NCBI GenBank assembly: GCA_023525715.1
Contig: CM042012.1
Coordinates: forward strand, 39,721,689-39,785,688
DNA length: 64,000 nucleotides
Reading direction: 5' to 3'
DNA from: Cichorium intybus
Taxonomy: Eukaryota > Streptophyta > Magnoliopsida > Asterales > Asteraceae
Positions within the stretch are counted from its first letter, which is position 1. Each line of letters starts with the position of its first letter. The notes under the pieces are model-generated. The model made no database searches and was not told the DNA's origin. It saw only the letters and a program-made list of their open reading frames with translations. This document shows, in pieces, positions 24,499 to 37,945 of this stretch. The position numbers and the translations under genes are program-made.

Positions 24499-27400
24499 AT
24501 GTCTTCCGCAAACTACTCAAACATAAATTCTGTATCTATTGCTAACAGTATAGGTTCAGGTACTCGAGCACCCATTCTTATTCCCGAAGAATATAAATCA
24601 TGGGTAGGTCGTATGAATCTTCATCTCAACTCTATAAGTGAAGATGTGTGGAAATGTGTAGACGGATCCTACCAGATAACATGACCTCTCTTACAAGTAA
24701 CCTGGATATACTGAATGAAAGGAAGAAACTTGAACTTCAAGCCAAAAAGGAACTTGTGTCTGGAATACCCCACAGTATTCTAAGCCAAATGAATGATATA
24801 ATCCTTTTAACTGCAAACCAAATTTGGCAAACTTTGAAAAATCGTTTTGAAGGAAATGAGAGAATCATTGGAAACAAGAAAACATCTGTTTTAAACGAAT
24901 TTGACAACTTCAAAATGTTTTCACATGAGACCATCCATGATGCTCATGACAGGTTCAATCTCATTACCATCAAAATGAATAATTTGGGCATCAAAAAGTC
25001 ACAGCATGAGATAAACCTCAAATTTTTAAACAACCTTTATGAAAGCTGGAAAATGGTAAAACTCATCATTCAGGGAAATCCAGCAATTCATACTGAATCT
25101 TTGTACAATCTGTACGGAGAATTACAATCGTATGAATCCTCGATTGACCCACCAACGTCTACTTCTTTTAGAGGACCACTTGCTCTTTTGACAACTTCCT
25201 CTCAAAACCAAACACATTTTCCTGATCAAAGTCAAATTGATTTAAATCAAAACCAACCTTTTTTAAGTAATTCTTGTGACTTGTCTGATCCAAATAATGA
25301 AGCTGACTACCATCAATTGTGTGCTTTGGTAGCAAACACTAATCTCGAAAGATTTTTGCCACATCATAGACCAAATTTTCAACAAAGATCTACTTTTGGA
25401 CAAAACTTTCAGAATCGTGGATTTCAAAATAATCACAACTCTTATAATCAAAGCAATAGTTTTCAAAATAACCAAAATTTTGGATTTCAGCAAAATCATT
25501 CAAAACCATCTCAACAGAAACAAACTCAAACATCTGAAAGACCACCCGTTAAGAGCCAAAAGGCTAACAATAACGATGATGATGAAGACGTAATCATTTG
25601 TCACAAATGCAAAGGACTAAATCATTATGCCCGAGATTGTCGAGCCAAAGTCAAGGTCAAAGACTCAGCTTACTATGCTCAAAAAGCCGAAGAGTTGAAG
25701 AAACAAGAAAAGAAAGCAAAGCAAAAAGCTTTGATGTCATTCTACGAACCTAGCGTGGAACACTGGCCAACTTCTGATGATGAAACAGATGCTGAACCAG
25801 CTCAGTCAAACTTCTGCTTCATGGCTGACAATGAACCGACCACAAGAGCTCCATATGTCATCGATCAGGTATGGTCTATGATCTCAGATCTCGGTCTTTC
25901 AAGAACACCATTTGAGTCCCACATGACTAAGATTGAGAACAGTCTAAAAGCTGATCTCAGACTGTATCATGACACAATAGTCAAATCTGATATCTACAAA
26001 TCTGAATTACAAACCTTGCAACTCAGATTTGGAGAATCTACAAGGACTAGAGACAAACTTGAAAGAGACATTGAACGAAAATCTGAAGAAAATAATCACA
26101 TCCTAGAACAATTAAATGAAGCTCTAAAACAAAAAACGGACTTAGAAATAAAAAATCAATCTGTTATTTCATCTGAAATAAAAGATACCTTAGAAAAGGA
26201 AGTCCTTCAGTTAAAACAACAAATTCAAGATTTAACTGACACAAACACTAGTTTAACTCTAAAACTAGATGATTCTTCAAAACAAATCAAATTTCTTGAA
26301 TCCGAAAATCAAAGATTTCAAGGAAAACTGGATTCTATCAATATTGCCAGAAAATTGAGTGATGATGTTTTCACTAAAGCAAACAACTTAGGAACTGGCA
26401 AAATTGATACGAATTATAAACCAGGAATAGGAAGAGAATTCTTTGAAAATGAAAAGACTGAAAAGAAAAATGGGACAATTTGTGAAAACTCTAAATCGCC
26501 TCTACCAGATTTTTTCTTATCTGCCAATGAGGACGATTCAGATGATGAAACAGTTATCAACTGCAGCCCAGATGATACTTTTTTCAACAAGTCATACAAA
26601 AGAGTTGTAAAATCTGAATCAGACTCTGCTAGTTCAGTAACTCATCAATTGAGATCTACCAAACTAACAAATAATGATGGCACAATCAAACTTGAAAATT
26701 TCTTAAATGGAGAAAATTCTGATCATCAAAATGGTAGTACTTCTGTTCCAACTGTCTTTCCCTCTTTAAACTCAACCTTTATTGGAAAGAACAGTTTGGG
26801 ACAAAAGTATTCAAAGAAACAACAGACAAATAAACAACCCATTCAAGCTGTCTTCAAACCAAAAGAACAAATCAAGCCCAAAGTTTTCAAAGAGACCCAA
26901 GAGAAACCTTTGAAACCAATCTCTGTGCCACAAAAACAAACCTTTAATCCAAAACAAAAACCATTTCAAAAACCGATTCAAAATCGCTTTCAAGAGATAA
27001 ACTTCAATCTCTCAAGGAACTTTCAGAGACCATCATTTCAGCAAATTCCATTTCATCATCATAATGTTTTTCAAAATCATCAAAATCCCAGATACAAAGA
27101 AAGGTTATCAAACAGAACTTCATATATAGGATACTTTTCACAAAATCAGAAATCGTTTCAAATGACAGGTTTTCAAAAACAAATCTCACTTTGGGAAAAT
27201 CTAATAAATCAACTTAAACCTCAACCATTCCATCCAATCAACAAATACTACAATGATTCCAGATTATCAAAAACCATTAACAAATCAGGACCCACCATGG
27301 TTTGGGTACCTAAACTTTCTGTCTAATTGCAGGCACTTTGTGCTGGAGAGCCCAAGGATGGCACATGGTATATCGATAGTGGCTGCTCCAAGCATATGAC

Positions 27401-30400
27401 AGGAAACCAAAGATTTCTACGAGACTTCAAACCCACAGAATCCAAACAAGATGTTACTTTTGGAAATAACATGACTGCAAGAATCAAAGGTTATGGAAAC
27501 ATAACAAATGGTCACTTCACCATCAAGAAAGTAGCCTACGTTGACGGCCTGAAACACAACCTAATCAGCGTATCACAACTCTGTGACAACAATCATGAAG
27601 TTCTTTTCACCAAACAACGAAGCACAATCATGGACGCCAAGACCAAAGCCATTCTAGTTAATTCTGATCGTCTAGGCAACATGTATCCACTAGATATGGA
27701 CCTTATCTATGGAAAACCAGACATCTGTCTCTTATCCAAAGCTTCAGCTGATATTAGTTGGTTGTGGCATCGTCGTCTTTCCCATCTCAATTTCGGCTAC
27801 ATCAACAAGTTGATTGCAAATGATCTTGTTCGCGGACTGCCACTTCTGAAAATTGATAATGAAACTCTTTGTGCAGCTTGTGAAGGAGGAAAACTGTCCA
27901 AATCCTCTCATAAAAGCATTTCAGAATCTAGTGTATCCGAACCACTAGAATTACCGCACATTGATCTTTGTGGCCCTGCAAAAACCCAAAGCATAAAAGG
28001 GAAGAAATACATCCTTGTTATTATTGATGGATACTCACGCTTTACTTGGGTTTTCTTTTTAAGGCTAAAGTCAGAAGCACCTGAAGAAATGATCAACTTC
28101 ATCAAACAGATTGAATTAAAGCTCAAACGACCAGTTCGAAGAATAAGAAGTGATAATGGTTTAGAGTTCAAAAACATAACTCTAGACTCATTTCTCAAAA
28201 ACAAAGGCATCGAACACAACTTCTCAGCCCCTTACACTCCTCAACAAAACGGCGTTGTTGAAAGAAGGAACCAAACTCTGTGCGAAGCTGCAAGATCAAT
28301 GCTCATCTTTGCTGATCTGCCACAATACTTCTGGGCAGAAGCAATAGCCACAGCTTGCTACACTCAAAATCGTTCTTTAATCCATAAACATCTTCATAAA
28401 ACACCATATGAAGTCATTAACAACCGAAAACCAAACATCAAATTCTTTCATATTTTTGGTTGTCGATGCTTCATAAAGAATAACAAAGATCACGTTTCAA
28501 AATTTGAATCAAGATCAGACGAAGGAATTTTCCTTGGTTACTCTTTTACCTCAGCTGCTTATCGAGTACTGAACAAACGTACTAGAGTAATTGAAGAAAG
28601 TACTGATGTTCATTTCGATGAATTTTATGTCAGAAAATTGGATCGTAAACATTTTGGTTAGAAAATGATTGATAATATTTTTCAAAATCCAATTCAACAA
28701 ATGCCTTCTACGGACATAGAAATTGATCTTGATTTACTTTTTGAACAACCCAAAACCGCTTATAATTCTGAATTTCTAACATCTACTAATCTTCCTACAG
28801 GAAACTCCGATGCAGAAACTTCACAATCAAACCAAGAAAATGCAGATCAAGTTGAGGGGGAATTACCAACTCTAAATCCCTCTTTGAACACTTCCAATTC
28901 ACCTGTTCAAAATGATCCTAGTGCATCATCTATGGGGGAACCTTCTTTACCCCATACTCACCCTATAATCCAAAAAGACATATCTGACAACAACCAAAAT
29001 CTATTCCCAACAGAATCACCTGACCAAGAAGAACAATGGGACATAGAAACACCAATCGAAATACCTGAAAAAACTCGCCTAAACAAATGGACCAGGAATC
29101 ATCCTGCTGAACAAATCATAGGAGATCCCAATTCTGGTATTCAAACAAGAGCCGCTACCTCAAATGAATGTTTATACGGAGCATTCTTATCCATGACTGA
29201 ACCCAAAACCATCCATTCAACTCTCAAAGATCCAGACTGGGTCAAAGCCATGCAAGAAGAACTAGCTGAATTCGAAAGAAACCAAGTATGAGATCTTGTT
29301 CCTACTCCTCCCGATGTTACTGTAGTAGGTTCAAGATGGGTTTTCAGAAACAAAACTGATGATCAAGGCATAGTTTGTCGAAACAAAGCAAGACTTGTCG
29401 TCAAGGGCTATTCACAACAAGAAGGAATCGACTACGATGAAACTTATGCTCCGGTTGCAAGACTCGAAGCCATTCGTATCTTTCTAGCATATGCAGCTCA
29501 CAAGAACTTCAAAGTATACCAAATGGATGTAAAATGTGCATTTTTACATGGAGAGATTGATCGCGATGTGTATATTCAACAACCTCCAGGTTTTGAAGAT
29601 CCACAGTTCCCAAATCACAACTTTAAGTTACAAAAAGAAGTTTATGGCTTAAAACAAGCACCTCGAGCCTGGTATTCAACTTTGTAAACATTTATAGAAG
29701 AATCAGGATTCAAAAGAGGTTCAATTGATCAAACTTTTTTTCGTAAAATTTTCAATAAACATCTGTTAATCGTTCAAATATATGTCGATGACATTATTTT
29801 CGGTTCTACTGATGAATCTTTGAGTATCAAGTTTGCAGATTTAATGAAAAGCAAATTTGAGATGAGCATGATAGGAGAAATGACTACTTTTCTTGGACTT
29901 CAAGTCAAACAATCATCAGATGGAATTTTCATCAATCAAGAAAATTATGTCAAAAATCTTCTAACTCGTTTTTCTCTTGACAAATCCAATACAGCAAAAA
30001 CCCCAATGGCCCTTGGTTACAAATTAGATGCAGACTTAAATGGCAAGCCTGTTGATCAAAAGAAATATCGAGGAATGATAGGATCACTCCTATACCTCAC
30101 AGCCAGCAGACCCGACATCATGTTTTCTACATGTGTCTGTGCCAGATACCAAGCCAATCCCATGGAATCTCATGCTATAGCTGTGAAAAGAATTTTCAAA
30201 TATCTTAAAGGAACTCCATCTCTTGGCCTTTGGTATCCAGCTAACTCTGATTTTCAGCTTAACGCCTTCACCGACTCCGACTATGGAGGATGCAGACTAG
30301 ACAGGAAAAGCACATCTGGTTCTTGCCAATTTCTAGGAGGCAGACTGGTAAGTTGGACTTCAAAGAAACAATCATGCGTGTCCACTTCAACCGCAGAAGC

Positions 30401-30737
30401 TGAATATGTAGCTTCCGCAAGCTGCTGTTCACAAGTCATGTGGATGCAAACTCAATTACATGAGTATGGCTACAAAGTCTCACAAATTCCAATATTTTGT
30501 GACTCAACCAGCGCTATTGCCATTTCTCACAATCTCGTGCACCATTCCATGACAAAGCACATCGACATTCGATATCACTTCATCAAAGACAACATTCAAA
30601 AGGGTCATATCGAATTGCACTTCATCAACACCGAAGATCAAATTGCCGATGTCTTTACTAAGGCTCTAGACGAAACCAAGTTTCAATACTTCCTAAGCCG
30701 TCTAGGAATGTTGAATCCAGATAACATTCATCCCTAA
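24499..30737 (+). pseudogene. Element B gag-pol, broken by one frameshift and four in-frame stops
   Basis: Gag starts at ATG 24499 (MSSANYSNINSV), then shifts frame near 24670-24684. The long gag frame has a CCHC knuckle (CHKCKGLNHYARDC), a coiled coil (about 26050-26340) and a Q/N/F-rich tail. A TAA (27324-27326) separates gag from protease (WYIDSGCSKHMTG). Integrase has the zinc region and the DDE blocks HIDLCGP, RSDNGLEF and NGVVERRNQ. Further same-frame stops: TAG 28659, TGA 29289 (the expected Trp after NQV), TAA 29685. RT has IYVDDIIFGS; RNase H has STAEAEYVASAS and IFCDSTSAIAI. The gag/pol stop could in principle be a suppressible codon, but the others indicate decay. Confidence 0.9.
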
Positions 30738-32261
30738 TCTCTTACTTTTTGTTTGTACAAAAGAGTGTTTACTTTCAGTCAAATACCCAAAATTTTCCAA
30801 AAACATTCAAATAACCAAAATTTTCCAAAAACATCCACATAATCAAAAAAAAAAATAGGATAAAGTTTTATCTTTTAAAAGTCCTTATAAAACCATGTGA
30901 TTAACATCTTCTTGACTAAATTTTCAGATACTTGTGCTCGATGAATGTTCTCAGTCATATTGATTCTTAAATTAAAGTGAAGGTTCAAATCTCAAAATTT
31001 TCGTTATGAACATTCTCCTATTCCCTTTGAATTTATTTCAATTATAACGATTTTATCAATTAAGGGACATAAGATCAGGAGATTCAGATGAAAACCAAAC
31101 CCATGTGAGAATTTGTGCCTCGTCTTCAACTGCTATGTGACATTCATTTCTGTGAGCAAAGGTGTTTTCATTATGACTTATAGGATTTATACTCTTATAC
31201 CGTGATGCTAGTCTCATTTTTGCTTAGATATCAAAATTACCAGGGACGATACAATCATTTTCTTATATATTAGACAAATTGTCTTTTATATCACCTATCC
31301 CTATCCTCAATCAAGCCACATCAAGAAAAGATTTATCATCTTTCATAGCAAGTCTGACAATTGAAGAAACGACAAAGTCATATCCAAGAAAACCAGAAGA
31401 AAACTCAAAATCTCAAAAATGCAAAGTCATATCCAACAAATGATGTCAACAAATCACAACTGGTAAACACATCAGATATCTTTTACACAAAAGGTATTCG
31501 CGAAAATCAAGAAAAGATAAAACAAAGGTGAACACTTCACCAAAGCAAAAGAAGAGTTATTACAACAATCCATAAAGACAGACATCTCTCAAACAACAAA
31601 TTCTCAAAAGCTTTATCAAATATAACTGTTAAAACCAAAGATTTACCGGGATACTGTAGCCTTCATAATTGAATATTCTTAGTTGCAAACTGCACTATGA
31701 ATATTTCTAAACCCCTCTACATGTATTTCCCGACGGAGAGAGAGTGAACATCAATGACATGAATGAAGAAACTCTCTGAGTAATGCCGAAACCAGTCTTA
31801 TGTGATTGATTATCTAATATGAAGACCAAGTGACTAAAGTATATAGGTATAAATCCATATTAAGCATAAGTCAACACCTTCAAACTGAGAGATATCACTC
31901 ATCTTTAGTGATTATACACCAGTTCTGCATCCAGAACAAACAAACACCTCAGTCAAGTGTGAGCTATACCTATGAGAGTTCATCTGAATCGACCTATTAA
32001 GATCACTTGTCATCTTTATAAATGTTATAAAATCTCAAGGAATATTATGAAAGTACATATACAAAAACCCTTTGATTATTGAACATGAAACCTTGATTCA
32101 GAAACAAATATTCTTGACAAACTTTTTTCAAAACATAAGTAAAATCTAGTCACATTTTTCAAAACAAGTGATATGGTTTTATAAATGTCTTATCCAAATT
32201 TCAAGAATTTTCAATCAAACATTTTTCTCCTCATTTCATTAATGATCACATAGGGGGAAAT
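30738..32261 (+). other. Noncoding 3' region of element B
   Basis: 1.5 kb between the RNase H stop and the 3' LTR. No envelope-like ORF or other coding frame is seen. It ends in the polypurine tract ATAGGGGGAAAT. Confidence 0.7.
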
Positions 32262-33497
32262 TGTTGAATAATGTTTTTATGTTTTTATGTGACCATCACT
32301 GAAATAAGTCGAAATGTTTTTTTAACAAATATTATCAGTATTTCAGGTTGCATGGATTCAAGATTGAACGAGATAAAAAGAAAATATTCTTAAAATGCAA
32401 AAATGTCACCCAGCTACAGCAATCACGATGCGACAGAAGCCATGGTCGCGACGTGAAGAAGAACAAAACACAGAAGTCCAGATTGCTACAGCGATCGCGA
32501 TGCGACGGCAAGGGTGGTCGCGACGCGAAGACCTTGGACGCGACACCACCTACTTCTTGATCGCGAGACTACCAACCCAACGCACTAACCAGTGGCCAAC
32601 CAAAAGCAACACGATCACGCACCCTCGCGACGCGACGGAAGGCCTGGTCGCGACGCGAAGGCTGTTTCTCAGCAACTATAAATAAGAAGCTCACCTCTTG
32701 CCATTCACACAACACTCAATAATACCTTACACATATACTCTCATATACTCAAAGAAACCCACGACCAAACAGCTCAAGACACTCAAAATTCTGAATTTGT
32801 CAACAAGAATCAAACCATATAACCGCAAGAAACAACAACCTCCACCCGACACCAAAACTTCAAACCTCTAAACAACCTCTACCTTACACCAAACAAAACC
32901 TCCACCCGACACCAATACATCCAACCTCCAAATCAACACAAAACCGAAGAAATACCATTTCAGCAAGAACAACCGAGCAAAGAACAAGAATCGACGCTTC
33001 AAAGAAAATCACCATCTTCATCTACTATCGATAAGTTCTTTTGAAATTATAATTTCAATAATTTACCTGTGTTGTTATTGATTTATTTAAACCTTTATAA
33101 ATCAATTGTACTAAAAATCCAAGACATACAAATTGAACCGTGATAACGACAACATATGTGGACTGTATTTAACCGAGACATCTAACTTATAACTTCTAAC
33201 TTCTAACTTTTTATTTATTGTAAAAACACTTTATCGTTGATAATGGCGTTTATTACATCTAACATCTAACTTCTAACATTTACTTTATTTACCGCTTTCT
33301 GTCCATTTAAATACTGTCTAGATTAAATTTACCGCTTTATTTTATTTACTTACATCTTTCAGTAACTTAGTTTTAGTTTATTTTTATTCCGCAACTCTTA
33401 TTTATTATGCATATTATAGATAAAATACATATCTGTCACACAGTAATCGGTTTAAAAAACCTTATTCGTGGAGATCAGTTATCGCGTATTTTCAACA
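32262..33497 (+). repeat. 3' LTR of element B, 1236 bp
   Basis: Retains the 18 bp (around 33394-33411) missing in the 5' LTR; otherwise about 99% like it by eye. Confidence 0.95.
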
Positions 33498-34683
33498 CTT
33501 GTCTCAACAATGCGTGAAATGAAATAATGTTTCTTGCCATTTCTGGCGAATAGCAACAATTAAATAGTTCTAAGATAACATCACTACTAAGCACTAAACT
33601 GTAAACGCCGATCTTGGTAACAGGGGACGATCTCCTATTGCCCATGATCAAGTTCAGTCTACCGTGCTCCACCTCCCTGCTTTCCTTTAGGCCCTGCAGA
33701 TCAGAACAAATGTGAAAACCACATCCTATATCAAGGACCCAAGAATTAGAAGATGGTGAGTTTTTAGAGATAGTGTATATACCTGCTGTCGATGGCTTTA
33801 CTTTCCCATCCTTGACATCCTGCAAGTATTTGGGGCAGCTTCTCTTCCAATGGCCCTTCTCTTTGCAGTAAAAACAGTTGGCTTCATCAGGGTTGGCCAC
33901 ACAAGGAATTTGGGAAGACTTGGTTCTCAAGCCATTGCTTGACGACCCGACATGAACCTTTTCCCTCCAATTTTGCTTAGGAGGGCCCTTCCTTTTCTTT
34001 CCTTTGCCACTTCCAATGGCTAGGACGGGCTGATTAACCGAGGGTACACTTTTACCCTTCATCCCGTCTTCAGCAACTCGAAGCATGCGATGCAACTCAG
34101 TCAGGTTAGCCTGATTGTTGTTCAAATGATAAGCCAGCCTGAACTGGTCATAAGAACTCAGTAGGGAGTTAAGCACTATGTCAACGGCCAACTCCTCCGG
34201 TACAGGCATTGCAAGCTTTCTAAGGTGCTCCACGTAACCTTGCATTCTTTGCACATGAGCGCAGATGGACTCTCTATCTTTAGGTTTGCTGTTCGTGAAG
34301 TCCTTGACCACCTCGCACCTCTCGATGCGCTCTTGCTTGCGGAACTTTTCTGCAAGCTCCTTGTGCATCTCAAAGGTCCAGTAGTCTTCGTATATCCTTT
34401 GCAATTCGGGGTTCATTGTGGCGACCATGATGCAGGCCACTTTGGTCGCATCATCAGAATGTTTTTGGTACGAGGCAATTTCCTCGGGAGTAGCAGTTTC
34501 AGGGTCAACATCGACAAGCTTAGTCTCGAGAACATACTCTTTGTTCTCGTACCTCAGAGCCATCTTGATGTTTCTAATCCAGTCATTGTAGTTTGTCCCG
34601 TTCAATTGAACCTTGGAACACAGTGAGAGGATAGAGGGAACACTGGAGTTTGATTGGGGAGCGGATTGATCAGCAGAAGACAT
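33498..34683 (-). pseudogene. Element A gag and protease start (truncated by element B)
   Basis: ATG at 34683 (MSSADQSAPQSN). UBN2-type gag (about residues 20-230), CCHC knuckle CFYCKEKGHWKRSC, and the protease site reading LDIGCGFHIC where element C has LDTGCGFHIC; Asp-Thr/Ser-Gly is essential in aspartic proteases, so Thr to Ile (ACA to ATA) should inactivate it. The frame runs into element B at 33497. Otherwise about 95% like element C at the protein level by eye. Confidence 0.92.
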
Positions 34684-36042
34684 CTATAAAAGAAGGTAAT
34701 TTTAATTAGATACTTGTCGGTCCTTATAATAACCCAATATAAAATAAGGCTAGGATCTAACTATAACAATTTGCAACATAGAAGAGGGATGCCGTAATCT
34801 ATAAGCAAATTTTATAAAGGTAGGCGAATGACGATTCAGCCAATTCCACCGCGGAAAAATAATCTTATTATAAATGGAATTCCTAGTTTCTTTTGAGATT
34901 TATTGAACTGTTCAATAGCATGTTTAATCTCAGATATGCCCCACCGTTCGTGACTGGGATGCCGAGGATCACAAACCAGGTGTGAATAACCATGCAAATT
35001 AGCTTGGTACTCTCGGGGTCCATTATCATCTCAAATTAATGTGCCGGTAAACCACACACGCTCCATCAACAATGATAACACCTGAGACACCCATTGCCAC
35101 TCTTTATGAACCCCCATTGGTGTGCCGGTAAACCACACACGCTCCACCAACGTTTCATAAAGTGCAATGTGCAATTTCATGGGTTAGCATCAAATTCACA
35201 TTTTTCCTAAAGTAACTAGATTGGGATTTTGTGTAAAAGTTCTAGTACTTTGATCATTATACTTTTAATGATTAAGCGGTTCTGTCAAACCCGTTCGGCT
35301 AACGACCCTCCACTGATCAGGCGAGCGGTGGGTGAGAGTGTTCACCCATTAGACTACCATTTTATAGGCAGTCTCCTTATACCCACTTTATAGACCAGCT
35401 TCGTGAATGAGGCCTACTATTGATTTGACTAACCAAATTTATCTCATATATATATAGTATTAACTTTTAATAATATATATAAGATGTATTTTAAAACCCT
35501 TTAAAATATTCAAGGTTTATCTTTTAATTTTACCAAATTTAACAATTAAATTTTAAATTAAATTAAACCTTAAATTCGATTTAATCAATTTTAATTACCA
35601 ATTAATTAAATTAATTAAATCTAAATATTTTAAACATTTTAAAATATTTTTTCCGGATTTTTCTATTAATTTTGCAATTTTTAAATTAATTAAATCCTTT
35701 TGAATTATCTTTTAATTAACAATTAATTAAATTAATTCAAATGAAGATAGGTTTATCCAAATTAATCAAATTAATTAAAACCTATCCTAAACCCCCTAAA
35801 AATCGATTTCAAATAATGGGGTTTAAGGTTATCCATTTAATTAACAAATAAAGTTACCAAAAATAGAAAACCTTCTAAAACCCTAATTATGATTTTCGAA
35901 ATAGGCAAGGGGGGGGGGGGATTAGGGTTTCCAAAACCCTAATCCTAGAAATCGATCCTTAGCAAAATTAGGGTTTATAGCCTTTAAACCCTAAAATAGT
36001 TATAACAATTCACCAAGAAAACAAAACAGGCTCTGATACCAC
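34684..36042 (-). other. Leader of element A with conserved stem-loops and PBS
   Basis: PBS TGGTATCAGAGCC at 36041-36029. A G12 run (35909-35920), telobox-type AAACCCTA motifs, a hairpin GACTGCC/GGTAGTC (35373-35352), stem-loop SL1 (35169-35092) and SL2 (35086-35012) occur in the same order as in elements C and D. Confidence 0.8.
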
Positions 36043-36823
36043 TGAAAGGTTTTCTGCAAACCATGAACTAAATAACCTAAGTTCACATGCAACCTATAAG
36101 GATCTATGTTTTCTTCTAATTGAACATATAACAAAACCTAAAGGCCATAAGAAAATTAACTAAAAGAATAAAATTAGAAAAACCAACCTTTTAGAATTTT
36201 CTGGAAGCTGAGCAGCAAAATTATCCTGCCTCAAATGAGATCACACCCAAAGCTAGAGGAGAGGGAATCGAAAATCCAGAGAGAATATGTGAAAGTGGCG
36301 AATTCAATATGGTGACCAGGGAGCCCTATTTATAGTTTCCAGATGATTAACTGATAAGCCTTAGAGATAAACCTTTTTGAATTCAAATAAGATAAACCTT
36401 TTATCTTATAATTCAAACTCCTATTTATCCTCTATATATCAATTTCGAAATTCTATATATCTATATATAGATTTCGACTTCCACTGGTCACTGTCACACT
36501 GCCACTTACTCAACTATTGAATAATTACAGTTTTAGTCCCTGCACCTTTAATTAATTAATTTAATCCCTAAATTAAATCCAATTAATTATGGATTAATTC
36601 CTAATTAATTAATATAGTTTCTAATTAATATATTATCACTTTAATATATTAATAAAACATATACTTAATTCCTGTTGATTTATTAATCCCATAATAAATC
36701 AATCTTTCTCTCTACCGAATTTTCTACCAAACCTCCAGCCATGAGGGCAACCCAAATGGACTGTGCTTCTATTAATTAGGTAAATACTAATTATTAGTCA
36801 TGGCTTAGACACCTAATCCAACA
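36043..36823 (-). repeat. 5' LTR of element A, 781 bp
   Basis: TGTTGGATTAGG...CCTTTCA on the minus strand, adjoining the TSD ATATG. A TATAAATAGG box on the minus strand lies near 36326-36335. Confidence 0.95.
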
Positions 36824-37399
36824 ATATGACCTTAGGGAAACATTGGGAGCACTAAAACAATGCAAAAACCAATATAGACCAAAATAAACTTTCTAAATCA
36901 TTTCATAGGCCTAATCGATTGAGTAGAATGACCACTTAGTCCCAAATCTGCACACAAACATGAAAACTCCTAAAACAACATCCTACTTTGCTTAATCTAT
37001 TCCAACACTTTTAACACCAATTCTAATACATTTTAATGGTTGTAATAAGTCCAAAAATATACATAAGAATGAAATATAGTTTCTATATTATCATCAACTT
37101 GATCAAATCACGGATCAAAGTGATCATCATTATAATCTCCCTTTCAAAGTTTTAAAACTAAATAATGACGACTGTATTGCCTTTTCACCCATGATTTTGC
37201 ATTAGGGATAATACAAGTCAGCCCATAATAATATTTAAACCTTATCAACATGATAAATTTCTAAATATAATGAATCCATTGGTGATTTTTGAAATCAAGC
37301 TTGGAACTCCATTAAAACACCAAAAACTCATTCTTTAGATTGTGGTGTCTTAGAATAGATTTTGTGTTCATGTGGGTTTACCTATTTCTCTTGATGCCT
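36824..37399. other. Old spacer between the two nested stacks
   Basis: Continuation of the sequence interrupted by element A; noncoding, AT-rich, repeat-like. No feature supported. Confidence 0.35.
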
Positions 37400-37893
37400 T
37401 GTCTAGGAGTTGCAATGTTGGAGGGATTTGACCATATAGGGATATTCATCTTCATGTTGAAGTCCGAGATGAATTCAACATATGAACTAGTCAACGAGGT
37501 GAGGATAATATCCATGGCCAACTCCCGAATTAAAGGAAATCATGTACTCCATAATTTGTCAATGTATGCCTTAATTTCCAATACATGAACATTGGTGCAA
37601 CCTCTTTCTTCTAGCCTATGTCTCCTTACGACATTATTGATCTCAGATGACCAATACTTAACTAGCCCTCAGAAAATGTCCTTAAGCTAGTTCATCATGT
37701 CATATGCACAAAGATATTATAATCTCTTTTGGAGCTCATGAATAATCATGTCTACCATGAGGTACGCTAGCTCATTTAAGTTATTGAGACGTCTTTTACA
37801 ATCCTTTCTAACAACCCAAGAAGATTCAGTTGGAGGATCCACAGGAATATGTTCCTCAATAGTATGAAGCCATTTTACAAACTTGAGCATAAC
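37400..37893 (-). pseudogene. Decayed copia gag, downstream part
   Basis: The minus strand encodes scattered UBN2-gag blocks: MLKFVKWLHTIEEHIPVDPP, RRLNNLNELAYLMVDMIIHE, then after breaks FPLIRELAMDIILTSLTSSY and VEFISDFNMKMN. The last reads like the copia block with LAVD.ILNSLP.SYD. Several stops and frameshifts. Its upstream part lies at 58331-58440, on the other side of element E. Confidence 0.7.
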
Positions 37894-37945
37894 TGATGTG
37901 TTTTCAAACATACATATAAAATACCCAGAAAACGGCACCAAAAAC
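37894..37945 (-). repeat. 3' LTR of element E, terminal 52 bp (split off by element D)
   Basis: Matches 56675-56726 except one base. Its last five bases AAAAC are the TSD made by element D. Confidence 0.92.

Larger units (their letters stand above)
23006..33497 (+). mobile_element. Copia element B, 10.5 kb, inserted in element A
   Basis: TSD CTTGT (23001-23005 and 33498-33502), restoring the element A frame if excised. LTRs are 1218 and 1236 bp (TGTTGAATAATG ... ATTTTCAACA), differing by about 15 substitutions by eye plus an 18-bp deletion in the 5' copy between short GCA repeats. PBS TGGTATCAGAGC at 24226, two bases after the LTR; polypurine tract ATAGGGGGAAAT at 32250-32261. Large gag with coiled coil, then PR-INT-RT-RH in one frame with several stops, then 1.5 kb of noncoding DNA (30738-32249). 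It is a copia lineage different from A, C and D; I do not assign it firmly. Confidence 0.95.
18530..36823 (-). mobile_element. Copia element A (minus strand), split by element B
   Basis: TSD ATATG (18525-18529 and 36824-36828). Two 781-bp LTRs, initiator-Met-type PBS (36029-36041), polypurine tract AAGTGGGAGAC (19311-19321), leader with stem-loops (34684-36028), gag-pol in two pieces and a 3' untranslated block (19322-20155). Without element B it is about 7.8 kb, the same family as element C (Angela/Tork-like Ty1-copia by integrase and RT sequence). The LTRs differ at roughly 11 sites by eye. It is dead: DIG replaces the protease DTG, there is a 1-bp deletion near 22265, and element B interrupts it. 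Confidence 0.95.

Noticed and set aside
24499..24684. A separate small gene at the start of element B
   Set aside because: It is the N-terminus of gag, cut off from the rest by a frameshift near 24684.
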